Assembly (NCBI GenBank): GCA_964569425.1
Contig: CAZMVD010000042.1
Location: 1-30,127 of the forward strand
Source of the DNA: JACQXM01 sp964569425
GTDB taxonomy: Bacteria > Planctomycetota > Phycisphaerae > UBA1845
Direction: 5' to 3'
DNA length: 30,127 nucleotides
Position 1 is the stretch's first letter. Every line of letters starts with the position of its first letter. Of the stretch, positions 15,588 to 23,334 are shown piece after piece. Position numbers and translations under genes: made by a program. The notes under the pieces were generated by a model. The model had not been told where the DNA came from, did no database searches, and saw only the letters and a list, made by a program, of their open reading frames with translations.

Positions 15588-16399
15588 TCAGTTTATCGTC
15601 ACGCGGGTTCCGCAGGCCGGACAAAAGCCGGCTGCCGGAGGCAGGTCGATGCCGCAGGCGGTGTTGGCACACAGTCGCCGCTTCCCACCCGGCGCGGCCG
15701 AGGGCGTGTCGGTTTCCGACTTGAGGTACCGGTCGATGATGCCATGTCCCACGTAGATCAACGGGGTGATGAGCACCGCGATGATCAGTTTGTACAGGTA
15801 GTTGCCCGTGNNNNNNNNNNCGTGGCCAGGCGGGCGAATTCGTTCAGGGTAAGCTTGCCGGAGAGGACGAAGCCGATGTACAGGACGACGAACGTATCGA
15901 TCAGTTGGCTGACCGCGGTGCTTCCGGTGGCGCGGAGCCAGAGAAACCGATGGCCGGTACGGCGCTTGAGCACGTGGAAGACAAGCACGTCAACCAACTG
16001 CGCGATCAGAAAGGCGACGATCGACCCGACGATAATCCACATGGATTGACCAAAAACGGCGGTGAAAGCCTCGTTGGATACGGGTGACTGCGACCAGGCG
16101 GGGACGAGCATCTCGGCAAAGAGCACCAGGAACGAAAAGACGATCATGGCCACCGCTAGATAGGTGAGCTTGCGCACCCCCTCGCGCCCGAAGTATTCGT
16201 TGATCAAGTCGGTGGTGAGGAAGACGACGGGCCAGGGAATGACGCCGATGGACAGCACGGCTCCGCCAAAGGAGAACACGCCCAGATCGAACACGGGCAC
16301 TTCGAACAGTTTGCCGCCGGTCATTTCCCCCAGCAGCGCATTGGTGAGGAAAAACCCGCCGAGGATGAAGAACACCATGTCCCGTCTGGTTCGAGGCAT
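15588..16399 (-). CDS. Queuosine-precursor transporter (YhhQ/VUT family) with C-terminal zinc ribbon; broken by N gap
   Basis: The N-terminal part begins at ATG 16399 (MPRTRRDMVFF; no clear SD; alternative start 16471) and contains VUT-family segments: VPVFDLGVFSFGGAVLSIGVIPWPVVFLTTDLINEYFGREGV and AFLIAQLVDVLVFHVLKRRTG. It runs into the N gap as NEFARLAT. After the gap a frame continues GNYLYKLIIAVLITPLIYVGHGIIDRYL, which is the family's usual last segment. The two sides end in the same four bases (CACG); joining them there restores one frame of about 265 residues. The tail beyond DRYLK adds Pro/Ser-rich linker and a zinc ribbon (Cys-x4-Cys ... Cys-x2-Cys). It is thought to import 7-deazaguanine precursors for queuosine in tRNA. 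The family is firm; the joined frame is inference. Confidence 0.75.
15811..15820. other. Assembly gap (10 Ns)
   Basis: Ten Ns, a conventional placeholder length rather than a measured distance. Both flanks belong to the same transporter gene, and the flanks share a 4-nt end (15807-15810 and 15821-15824 both CGTG on the plus strand), which suggests no sequence is missing. Confidence 0.9.
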
Positions 16400-16498
16400 T
16401 GGTTGTGTGCCGCGCCGGGGCGGCGTTCCTGGTGATTCCCACCGGGCAGCCGACGTTGCACCGGTCAGCATCAATGCAACGCGAGTGCGGCGCCTGTG

Positions 16499-17785
16499 TC
16501 AATAAGCCCGGCGCAGGGTCACGCCGGGATAGTAAAAGCGAATGATCTCGCCGGCGCGGCGACCCTCCAGCGCCTGTCCTTCCGCGCCCCATTGGCAAAG
16601 CCCCAACCCGTGGCCGAAGCCTTTACCCTCAGAGAATTCCAGCAGGTCACCTTTAACCTGAATCTTGCAATCGGTACTGCGTACGAGGCCGCCACCCAGA
16701 GCGAGCCGGAAGGATTCGGCGAGAAGGTCGTACGACGCCTCGCCGCTGCCGCTGAGGCGCACGCGCACCGGGCGACCGTCGCCGTTGCGCTCGATCACCT
16801 GCACGTCTGAAAGCCGCCCGATTTCCTGCAACGCGGGATAGCGCGCGGCCAGCCGGGCGGAAACGTCCTCCAGCGGAATGGTCACCGGCTCCCAACGGTA
16901 GGCGCCGCCTGGGGCAATGCGGCAATAGTCGCAGCGCACTCCTCCAGCCAGAGGGGGGATATGGTCTCCTTCGCCGAAGATGGCCGCGGATTGCGAGCCC
17001 CCCCCGCAGGCCGCACTGTAGTAGGTGGGGAAGATCCGCTCGCCGCCCGCCGCGCGCCAGGTGCACACGATGCCACGTGTGTATTCCGCGGCCTCGCGCG
17101 ATCGGCGTCCGAGCTGGTCGGTTCGGATGCCGCGATAGACCTGCCCCCCTTGCGTGGCGACGATATCCCACGGCGCGGCGTCGCGGCGGAGCATCTGATC
17201 GAGGACAAAGGTCCGGGCGACAATGGCCTGTGCCCGGAGCGTCTCTACATGGAAGGTAGGCCAGGCTTCGCCCGCGACCACGCCGGCCACGTAGGGCTCG
17301 ATGCCGACCTCGTTGATCACACGGATGCCGCTGCGCTCATCGGGACTGACGCGCAGCGTGCCGTCATACGAAGTGGGCGCTGCCCACGAGCGTTGCTCAG
17401 GAAACGCCAGCGTGAGAGGGGAGGCGGAAGAGGATTCCAAGGTGAGCCAGGGGGTGTCCACCGCTGCGCCGCTCAGCCACAGGTGTCCGCCGTTTCGAGT
17501 GATAATGAGAGAATCGTCCTCGTCGTGCTCAACGATCTCGTTTCCCGATGCATCATGGATGGTCAGGCCCCCCGCGGCGCCGACGCGCAGCCGCTCTGTG
17601 GAAGTGGCGAGCAGAACTCGAACCGGGCGAACAGTGATGCGCGGTGGGGTCGGCGCGTCGGTCCACGAGTCGGTCGATGGAATCGCCGCCTGGGCGCTTG
17701 CAACCAGCAGGTACAGGGGGCCCATGCTCAACAGACGCAGGAGTGGCGAAAGGGGAAAGGTACGGCCATGCGGCGTGTGGCTCAT
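16499..17785 (-). CDS. SpoIID/LytB-domain protein, exported
   Basis: The 428-residue protein starts at ATG 17785 with GAGG seven nt upstream and has a signal peptide (core around SMGPLYLLVASAQA). The SpoIID domain covers about residues 150-425: EPYVAGVVAGEAWPTFHVETLRAQAIVARTF, then TQGGQVYRGI, PTYYSAACGGGSQSA, and the C-terminal GKGFGHGLGLCQWGAEGQALEGRRAGEI-like end closing in FYYPGV. SpoIID is a lytic transglycosylase acting on peptidoglycan lacking stem peptides in sporulating Firmicutes; LytB-type relatives in other phyla are thought to act on or bind the cell wall. Catalytic Glu (in VVAGEAW) is present. Located in the periplasm by inference. The gene lies between the TPR/alpha-CTD gene (113 nt) and the transporter gene (99 nt). 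Confidence 0.9.
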   Translation of the reverse strand: MSHTPHGRTFPLSPLLRLLSMGPLYLLVASAQAAIPSTDSWTDAPTPPRITVRPVRVLLATSTERLRVGAAGGLTIHDASGNEIVEHDEDDSLIITRNGGHLWLSGAAVDTPWLTLESSSASPLTLAFPEQRSWAAPTSYDGTLRVSPDERSGIRVINEVGIEPYVAGVVAGEAWPTFHVETLRAQAIVARTFVLDQMLRRDAAPWDIVATQGGQVYRGIRTDQLGRRSREAAEYTRGIVCTWRAAGGERIFPTYYSAACGGGSQSAAIFGEGDHIPPLAGGVRCDYCRIAPGGAYRWEPVTIPLEDVSARLAARYPALQEIGRLSDVQVIERNGDGRPVRVRLSGSGEASYDLLAESFRLALGGGLVRSTDCKIQVKGDLLEFSEGKGFGHGLGLCQWGAEGQALEGRRAGEIIRFYYPGVTLRRAY

Positions 17786-17849
17786 GGCGTCGCCTCGGGC
17801 ACGTCGGCTGTGGCGGAACCCCCGGCGGGGTCGGGAGGCCGTTCCTGCA

Positions 17850-17866
17850 CGCGGCTAAAGCCCGCG
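17850..17866. repeat. REP-like imperfect palindrome after the TPR/alpha-CTD gene
   Basis: CGCGGC-TAAA-GCCCGCG forms an imperfect palindrome (one bulged C) about 33 nt downstream of the minus-strand stop at 17899. Similar GGCTAAAGCC cores are frequent dispersed repeats in GC-rich genomes (general knowledge). It could act as a transcript-end hairpin. Confidence 0.3.
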
Positions 17867-17898
17867 CGACAGCCCGTGCGTGTGTGGACGGTAAGGGC

Positions 17899-18879
17899 CT
17901 AGCGCAGTGACAGACCAAACAGTGCCAGTTGCCGCTTGAGTTCCAGCAGGGACGTTTGCCCGAAATTCTTGATGGCCATGAGTTCGGCCTCCGATCGCTG
18001 GGCGAGTTCGCCGAGCGTAGACACGCCGAGCCATTGCAGGCACTTGCGCGACCGAACCGACAGTTCCAGTTCGGAAACCGGCCTGTTGAGGTTCTGGGTC
18101 CCGTCGGGATTGGGTGTCAACGAGACGGAGCGCATGGGTTTTTCCGGCGGCGGCGGTTCGACCGGCTGGGGTTCCGGCTCCCCCTGTCCCAGCGAGAGGT
18201 TGCGCTGGTTGAGCAGCGCCTTGATTTCATTCAGAGAAGTCTCGCCGAAGTTCTTGTAAGACAACAGTTCGGCTTCGGAGCAGCGCAGCAGATCGCCCAG
18301 GGTCCGGATGTTCATCTGGCGCAGGCAGTTGCGGCTGCGCACGCTCAACTCGAAGTCGGTGATGGGCGTATCCAGGACGGCGGAGTGCTGATCGCGTTCG
18401 CGCTGCGTGACCTCGTCGAAGACCATGTCGTAGCAGCTTTCGACGGACTTGAGGAACTGGTTGGCGCGATGGTGGCCGGGATCGACGGCAAGGACGCGCT
18501 GCAGGCACTCGTCGGCTTCGTCGAGCCGGAGCCGCTCTTCGTACAGCAGGGCCAGGTTGATGAGGGCGTTCACGTGCGCGGGCTGGTCTGCCACGCATTT
18601 CTCGAGTAACTCGATGGCCGACTCGTCGTCGCCCGCCCGGTCGGCCAGCAGCGCCAGCCGGAATGCCGACTCGGTGTGGTGGGGGTCGTGCTCAAGCACT
18701 TCCTGGTAGAGGCGTGCTGCTTCCGACTGGTGATGGTGCGATTCCTCGAGGTAGCCGCGCAGGAACAGCACTTCGGCACGGTTCTCGGAGTTTTCCCGAA
18801 AAGAAGCCAGGTCGCGCTGCGCGTCTTCCATGCGACCCTGGCGAATACTCTCCGCGACGGACTCAAGCGATGGCGGCAT
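17899..18879 (-). CDS. TPR protein with two RNA polymerase alpha-CTD-like modules
   Basis: The start is ATG 18879 because GGAAAGG lies six nt upstream; a longer frame to 18969 has no such site. The 326 residues contain about three TPR units (residues 35-140) and two alpha-CTD-like helix-hairpin modules, at 170-231 and 267-326, separated by a Pro/Glu-rich linker. Module 1 has LSVRSRNCL (Arg181, Asn184, Cys185, the equivalents of E. coli RpoA Arg265, Asn268, Cys269) and KNFGETSLNEIK. Module 2 has LSVRSRKCL, so the Asn is Lys. The RpoA Lys298 position is Thr in both. There is no alpha N-terminal domain, so it is not RpoA. DNA-minor-groove or activator-type contacts are plausible. A promoter with inverted repeat stands upstream. 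Confidence 0.85.
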   Translation of the reverse strand: MPPSLESVAESIRQGRMEDAQRDLASFRENSENRAEVLFLRGYLEESHHHQSEAARLYQEVLEHDPHHTESAFRLALLADRAGDDESAIELLEKCVADQPAHVNALINLALLYEERLRLDEADECLQRVLAVDPGHHRANQFLKSVESCYDMVFDEVTQRERDQHSAVLDTPITDFELSVRSRNCLRQMNIRTLGDLLRCSEAELLSYKNFGETSLNEIKALLNQRNLSLGQGEPEPQPVEPPPPEKPMRSVSLTPNPDGTQNLNRPVSELELSVRSRKCLQWLGVSTLGELAQRSEAELMAIKNFGQTSLLELKRQLALFGLSLR

Positions 18880-19006
18880 CGTAGACCTTTCCCGAATGCT
18901 AAGGCGCAAATCCGATTCCCCCACGGCGCCAGCCGCCGTGAACCGGACGACAACTCCCACGCAACCCACGCCAGATCGCGAAGGACTTCGTTCGAGCGGA
19001 GTCGAT

Positions 19007-19020
19007 GCGTAGTTAAACGC
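19007..19020. promoter_or_regulatory. Inverted repeat at the likely transcription start of the TPR/alpha-CTD gene
   Basis: GCGT (19007-19010) and ACGC (19017-19020) around AGTTAA sit directly downstream of the -10 (19021-19026), where the transcript should begin. Short, so its significance is uncertain. Confidence 0.3.
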
Positions 19021-19049
19021 AGTCTAATCACCCCCCACCAAGTTGGCAA
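19021..19049 (-). promoter_or_regulatory. Promoter of the TPR/alpha-CTD gene, TTGCCA-17-TAGACT
   Basis: The minus strand has TTGCCA (19049-19044, five of six to consensus) and TAGACT (19026-19021), exactly 17 nt apart. The leader to ATG 18879 would be about 135 nt. It uses the same -10 and nearly the same -35 as the histone-like gene's candidate. Confidence 0.55.
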
Positions 19050-19250
19050 CCGTCCCGGGGTGCAGGTTGGGTCTTGCCTCGGCCGGGACCCATGCACCAA
19101 GGGCGTGCAGACTTGCCGCACGCTTGCCGCCGAATTGCCCGTTTCGATTCCCAGGAGTATCGTATGGGCGTGCAGTTTGAATGTGGGCAGCCCGGCGACG
19201 GGCGGGGTCGTTGGGGTATGCCGTCAAGTGCCCCGCCCAGAGGCGCTGCC

Positions 19251-21155
19251 ATGAAGCGGACGCATGTCTATCTCCCACGGACCTTCACGATGATGATGTG
19301 GATGACCTTATCGGCAGGGGGGACCGGTGTTGTCGCAGATGACGCACGGCGGATTCCCGAGCGCAGCGAGATCGACGCGCGCTACCTGTGGGCCACGGAG
19401 ACGATCTTTCCCGACCGCGCAGCCTGGGACGCCGAGTACGCCGCCGTCGAAAAGAAGGTCGAGGCGTTACCGCGTTTCAAGGGCACGCTCGCCAGGGGCG
19501 CGGGGCACCTGCTGGACGTTTTCAAAGAGCGCGAGGAAACCGAGTCGCGGCTGGATAAGCTCTCGGTGTATGCGTCGCTGCTGGCCGACCAGGACACCCG
19601 GGTAGGCGACAACCAGGCGTTGGAATCACGCGCGCGGTCGCTGGCGGTCAAGTACAGCGAGTCGGTTTCCTGGCTGATTCCCGAATTGACGTCGCTGCCG
19701 TTTGACACCCTCGATTCGTGGATGCGCGAGAAGTCGGAATTGGCGGTATATCGCCAGTTCTTCGACAATCTCTTCCGGCAGAAGAAGCACATTCTGACGC
19801 CGCGCGAAGAGGAGCTGCTGGCCATGACCGGCGAGCTACGGAGTGTTCCTTCGAATGCCTACAGTCTCTTGAAGAACGCGGACATTCAGTTTCCCACGAT
19901 TCAGGACGAGTCCGGCAAACCGGTGGAACTGGGCGACTCGGTGTTCTACTTGATGATGCGTTCGCCGCACCGGGCCGTCCGCCAGGCGGCGTATGAGGGT
20001 ATCGTGGGCACGTATCGCAAGTATCGCAACACTTCGGCGGCGCTGCTCAATGGCGCGGTGCAGAGTCACATGCTGACGATGAAGGCTCGGAGTTACGAAA
20101 GTTGCCTGGCGGCGGCGCTCGATAGCGGCAACATCCCCGTCGAGGTGTACCGCACGCTGGTGGCGACCATCAATGAGCACCTGCCGCTCCTGCACCGCTA
20201 CCAGGAGATCCGCAAACGCGCGCTGCACCTGGACGACGGTGTTCGCGCCTGGGACCTGTTCGCGCCGTTCGTCAGTGAGCAGAAGTATGAGGTCGAATAC
20301 GGCAAGGCGGTCAAGACGATCGATATCGCCCTGGCGCCGCTTGGGGAAGAATACCTCTCCGCCATGCGCCGGGGGTTCGATTCGCGCTGGGTGGACGTCT
20401 ATCCCACCAAGGGCAAGCGCAGCGGCGCCTATTCCAGCGGGTCCTATCTGACGCAGCCCTTCATTCTGATGAACTACCACGGCGGGTACGAGGACATGTC
20501 CACGCTGGCGCACGAGATGGGCCACTCGATGCACTCGTATTTCTCGCGCAAGGAGCAACCATACGTCTACGCGGACTACGACATATTCTGCGCCGAGGTG
20601 GCCTCCACGTGCAACGAGATTCTGCTTCAGAACCACGTGCTGGCGCAGACCACCGACCCGAAGATGAAGATGTACCTGCTGGTCGAGTTTCTCGAGGGCA
20701 TCCGCGGGACGGTGTTCCGTCAGACGATGTTCAGCGAGTTCGAGCAGCGCATCCACGAAATGGCGGAACAACGCCGGCCGCTGACGGCCGACGCGCTGGA
20801 CGCCGAGTACGGCAAGATCATGCGCAAGTATTACGGCGCGGCGTATGTTCACGACGAACTGGTGGACAGCTACTGGGTGCGCATTCCGCACTTTTACTAC
20901 AACTTCTACGTGTACAAGTATGCGACGAGCTACTGCGCGGCCTCCAACATCGCCACGCGGATCATGAAAGGTGAACCGGGCGCCGTGGAGGCGTACAGCA
21001 GTTTCCTGAAAGGCGGCAGCAGTCGTTATCCCATCGACATGCTCAAGTTGGCCCGGGTGGACATGACTTCACCGCAGCCCTTCCGCGACGCCATGAAGCT
21101 CTTTGAGGGGTTGCTGGATCAAACGGAAGCGTTGTTGGGAGAAATGCAGCATTGA
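19251..21155 (+). CDS. pepF: M3-family oligoendopeptidase F-like metallopeptidase, probably exported
   Basis: From ATG 19251 (AGAGG seven nt upstream) the protein has 634 residues, near the usual PepF size. The zinc site is intact: His421-Glu-x-x-His425 in LAHEMGHSMHS, with Glu449 in CAEVAST as third ligand. Other M3B features are PFILMNYHGG before the zinc motif and YVYKYATSYCAASNIA towards the C-terminus. PepF hydrolyses short peptides. PepF is normally cytosolic; here the first 33 residues look like a signal peptide (basic KRTHVYLPR, hydrophobic MMMWMTLSAGG, then VVADD), so export to the periplasm is inferred. A longer in-frame start at 19164 has a stronger AGGAG site but would bury that signal. 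The gene is monocistronic and convergent with the next. Confidence 0.9.
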   Translation: MKRTHVYLPRTFTMMMWMTLSAGGTGVVADDARRIPERSEIDARYLWATETIFPDRAAWDAEYAAVEKKVEALPRFKGTLARGAGHLLDVFKEREETESRLDKLSVYASLLADQDTRVGDNQALESRARSLAVKYSESVSWLIPELTSLPFDTLDSWMREKSELAVYRQFFDNLFRQKKHILTPREEELLAMTGELRSVPSNAYSLLKNADIQFPTIQDESGKPVELGDSVFYLMMRSPHRAVRQAAYEGIVGTYRKYRNTSAALLNGAVQSHMLTMKARSYESCLAAALDSGNIPVEVYRTLVATINEHLPLLHRYQEIRKRALHLDDGVRAWDLFAPFVSEQKYEVEYGKAVKTIDIALAPLGEEYLSAMRRGFDSRWVDVYPTKGKRSGAYSSGSYLTQPFILMNYHGGYEDMSTLAHEMGHSMHSYFSRKEQPYVYADYDIFCAEVASTCNEILLQNHVLAQTTDPKMKMYLLVEFLEGIRGTVFRQTMFSEFEQRIHEMAEQRRPLTADALDAEYGKIMRKYYGAAYVHDELVDSYWVRIPHFYYNFYVYKYATSYCAASNIATRIMKGEPGAVEAYSSFLKGGSSRYPIDMLKLARVDMTSPQPFRDAMKLFEGLLDQTEALLGEMQH

Positions 21156-21209
21156 TCCGCGGGGGCGACCTCGCGGTCTCACCACGAAACCCCGGTACGC
21201 TGCGCAGGG

Positions 21210-21245
21210 AAAAAAGGTGGGGCGGGTGATCGCACCCGCCCCGCC
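21210..21245 (-). terminator. Intrinsic terminator of the Tyr-rich TPR gene
   Basis: On the minus strand a 13-bp GC-rich stem (arms 21245-21233 and 21228-21216, one G-U pair) with a 4-nt loop is followed directly by six Ts (21215-21210), 27 nt after the stop codon. Read on the plus strand the A-run precedes the stem, so it may also stop the PepF-like transcript weakly. Confidence 0.85.
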
Positions 21246-21271
21246 AGGTTGCATCGTCAGGCGTTGGCCTA

Positions 21272-23083
21272 CTACGGGATGGCCGGGTCCGGGTCCGACG
21301 GAGCCGCGGGCGCTGCCTTCGCTACCCGACTGGCGGCATCGCGGAGCAAGGCCGCCAATTCGTCATCGGCCTTGGAATCAACCAGCCGCTCAAATTCCGC
21401 CAGCGCCTTTCCCGGCGTGGCGGTGGCGTAGTACAGGTAGCCCAGCACCAGGCCCGCGTCGCGATCGCCGGGCGACTCCGCAGCGCGGCGTTCCAGCAAG
21501 GCCAGGTGGGCTTCCAGCGCTGCGCCGTCCGTGTAGAACTGGCGCAGATCAATGGGCGCGTCGATCAACTCGGGGCTGAGCGCCAGCGCCCGGCGGAAGG
21601 CCGCGGCCGCCGCCTCGTACTCGCCGAGGGCAAAGCTCGCCAGCCCGTAGAACAACCGGGCGAATCCATCGTTTTCGTCAGCCAGCGCGGCACCCATGTA
21701 GTGCGAACGTGCTTCGGCATACCTTCCTTCGGCAAAGACGCGATTGCCCAGTTCGATCGGATGGGGCTGCGTCGGCGCGGCATTGTCGGGCGCGGCCGCC
21801 GGTTGCTCCACAGGGGCCGGAACGACCGCGGCCGGGTCGGCCGGCACAACCTGCGGCTGCGCCGCCGGCGGTGCGTAGGTCACGCCGTCCGCTCCATCAG
21901 TGTACACCGTGGTATAGCTTTGCGGCACGTAGGTGACCGTGGAACTCGGATAATAGACCACGGTGTCCGTATAGCCGTAGTTGTAGGGGTAACTCCACAG
22001 CCCGGTAAACCCGAACGAACCGTAGTAGCCGGAATACCAACCGCCGTAGACCGGACGATACGGATAATAGTACCGCGGGTAGTAGGGGCGGTAGCAGTAA
22101 TTGTACGCGCCGTAGGGTCGATAGCAGCGGTTCCAATAGTCGCTTCCCGACCTGTGGCGCCGCCCTAATCGGTCGTCGTGGCGGCCGATACGGTCGTGCG
22201 GCGCTCGCCCGAAGTCCCCGCGCAGTTGCGGATAGGCAACGGAGCCGCTTTGGCGATCCCGGTCCACCCTGCCACCGCCGTAGCGCGTCCAATCCGGTCC
22301 TGAGACGCCGGCCTTTCCGCGGGGCGTGTCGACCGTCGCATTCGAGACGCGCTGCAGAGGCGTCCGGGTGAAAGAATTCGCCAGATCGCGAGTGGTTCTC
22401 TCTGGAGTCCTCGAAATTTCACCGCGGGAGGCGACCGCCGGGCGCAAGGCGGTGACTCCTCCGCGTTCGACGGATCTACCGGTGTTTCGATCAACGGATG
22501 TCGTGCGCGAGTTCCGCGGCTGCGCTGATACCGCGGGCGAGCGATTCGACGCCGGCGGCGTCCGATCAAAGGTGCGACTGGGTGAATTCCCCTTGTGGAG
22601 AGGTTCACGTTGTGTGAAGGCCGGACGGGGCGTGTTAGCAGTCGAACGCTCAAACGACGAAGGCAATTGAGTCTGTCGACTGGTCGGAGCAACGTAGCGC
22701 GTCGGGGGCGGGGCGGAACGGTCCGCGCTGGGCCGTGCCTTGATGCCGGAGTTGGGCGTAAATGTTCGCGAGACACTCGATGGTGCGGAACGTGGGGTCG
22801 GCGAACTGATGGAGCGGCCGGCCGCGCGCGGTGCCGGCGCGGCACTACGCACCGGCGGCGCTACTGATCTGCTGTGGGCAACTGGGGCTGCTGGCGAGCT
22901 GTTGTACCGCGGGGAGGCCGACTGCGCCGGGCGGCTCGCCCGGGACGGTGCCACCCGCGCAGGTGCGGCGGATCTCCCGCCAGCCCGCTTGGATGACTGG
23001 GCCTCCACTTCCGCGGAAGCGCCGAAGAGCGACAAGGTCAATGCACCAAACAGTGTTCCGATGAGTCTCGCGGTTCCAGACAT
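21272..23083 (-). CDS. Exported Ser/Arg/Pro-rich and Tyr-rich protein with C-terminal TPR repeats
   Basis: The start at ATG 23083 has a strong GGGAGG seven nt upstream and opens a signal peptide cut near VEA-QSS. The 603 residues fall in three parts: a basic, low-complexity Ser/Pro/Arg/Thr region (about 27-280); a Tyr/Gly/Pro-rich region (about 310-400) with many Y-P-Y, Y-Y, Y-G-G patterns; and, after a Pro/Ala linker, TPR-like repeats (about 455-600; RYAEARSHYMGAALADEN, EYEAAAAAFRRALALSP). It has its own promoter (23160-23188) and intrinsic terminator. Such composition suits an envelope-associated structural or assembly protein; the basic region could bind acidic polymers (inference). Family not recognised beyond the TPRs. 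Confidence 0.8.
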   Translation of the reverse strand: MSGTARLIGTLFGALTLSLFGASAEVEAQSSKRAGGRSAAPARVAPSRASRPAQSASPRYNSSPAAPVAHSRSVAPPVRSAAPAPRAAGRSISSPTPRSAPSSVSRTFTPNSGIKARPSADRSAPPPTRYVAPTSRQTQLPSSFERSTANTPRPAFTQREPLHKGNSPSRTFDRTPPASNRSPAVSAQPRNSRTTSVDRNTGRSVERGGVTALRPAVASRGEISRTPERTTRDLANSFTRTPLQRVSNATVDTPRGKAGVSGPDWTRYGGGRVDRDRQSGSVAYPQLRGDFGRAPHDRIGRHDDRLGRRHRSGSDYWNRCYRPYGAYNYCYRPYYPRYYYPYRPVYGGWYSGYYGSFGFTGLWSYPYNYGYTDTVVYYPSSTVTYVPQSYTTVYTDGADGVTYAPPAAQPQVVPADPAAVVPAPVEQPAAAPDNAAPTQPHPIELGNRVFAEGRYAEARSHYMGAALADENDGFARLFYGLASFALGEYEAAAAAFRRALALSPELIDAPIDLRQFYTDGAALEAHLALLERRAAESPGDRDAGLVLGYLYYATATPGKALAEFERLVDSKADDELAALLRDAASRVAKAAPAAPSDPDPAIP

Positions 23084-23135
23084 CGGTTTGCCTCCCGGTA
23101 CTGCCAATTGGTTCTCGGCCCGACAAACTTCCCGA

Positions 23136-23154
23136 AGGTGAATAATTATCACCT
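23136..23154. promoter_or_regulatory. Inverted repeat at the transcription start of the Tyr-rich TPR gene
   Basis: AGGTGA (23136-23141) and TCACCT (23149-23154) flank seven AT bases, just downstream of the -10 at 23160-23165. The position suits a repressor site or a 5'-end hairpin. Confidence 0.4.
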
Positions 23155-23159
23155 GTTAA

Positions 23160-23188
23160 ATAATAACCCACGGTCTGGCGTGAGGCAA
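23160..23188 (-). promoter_or_regulatory. Promoter of the Tyr-rich TPR gene, TTGCCT-17-TATTAT
   Basis: The minus strand has TTGCCT (23188-23183) and TATTAT (23165-23160, five of six), 17 nt apart, in a locally AT-rich stretch. The leader would be about 70 nt. It is the best promoter match in the window. Confidence 0.65.
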
Positions 23189-23334
23189 GAAAAAACCGTC
23201 GAGAATTGACGATTTCGTTACCGTATTTCCGGAACCCCGTCGTGTAACCCGGTTGGCCGGGTAGACCAATCGTACCACCCAAGCCAGCTTCGGTTATGAA
23301 TTGTTGCTTTAATAGACTAGGTCAGGTGGTATCG

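Larger units (their letters stand above)
18880..19250. promoter_or_regulatory. Divergent promoter region between the TPR/alpha-CTD and PepF-like genes
   Basis: This 371-nt interval holds the minus-strand promoter at 19021-19049 and a weaker plus-strand candidate TTGCCC (19135-19140)-17-TATCGT (19158-19163). The latter overlaps AGGAG at 19153-19157, which is itself a strong ribosome binding site for a possible alternative ATG at 19164 in the frame of the PepF-like gene. No other gene was seen. Confidence 0.45.

Noticed and set aside
17899..18879. The alpha-CTD protein as RpoA itself
   Set aside because: It has TPR repeats instead of the alpha N-terminal dimerisation domain, and two CTD modules.
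19836..20891. A 351-codon minus-strand frame inside the PepF-like gene
   Set aside because: Antisense shadow of the zinc peptidase; no ribosome site and no recognisable domain.
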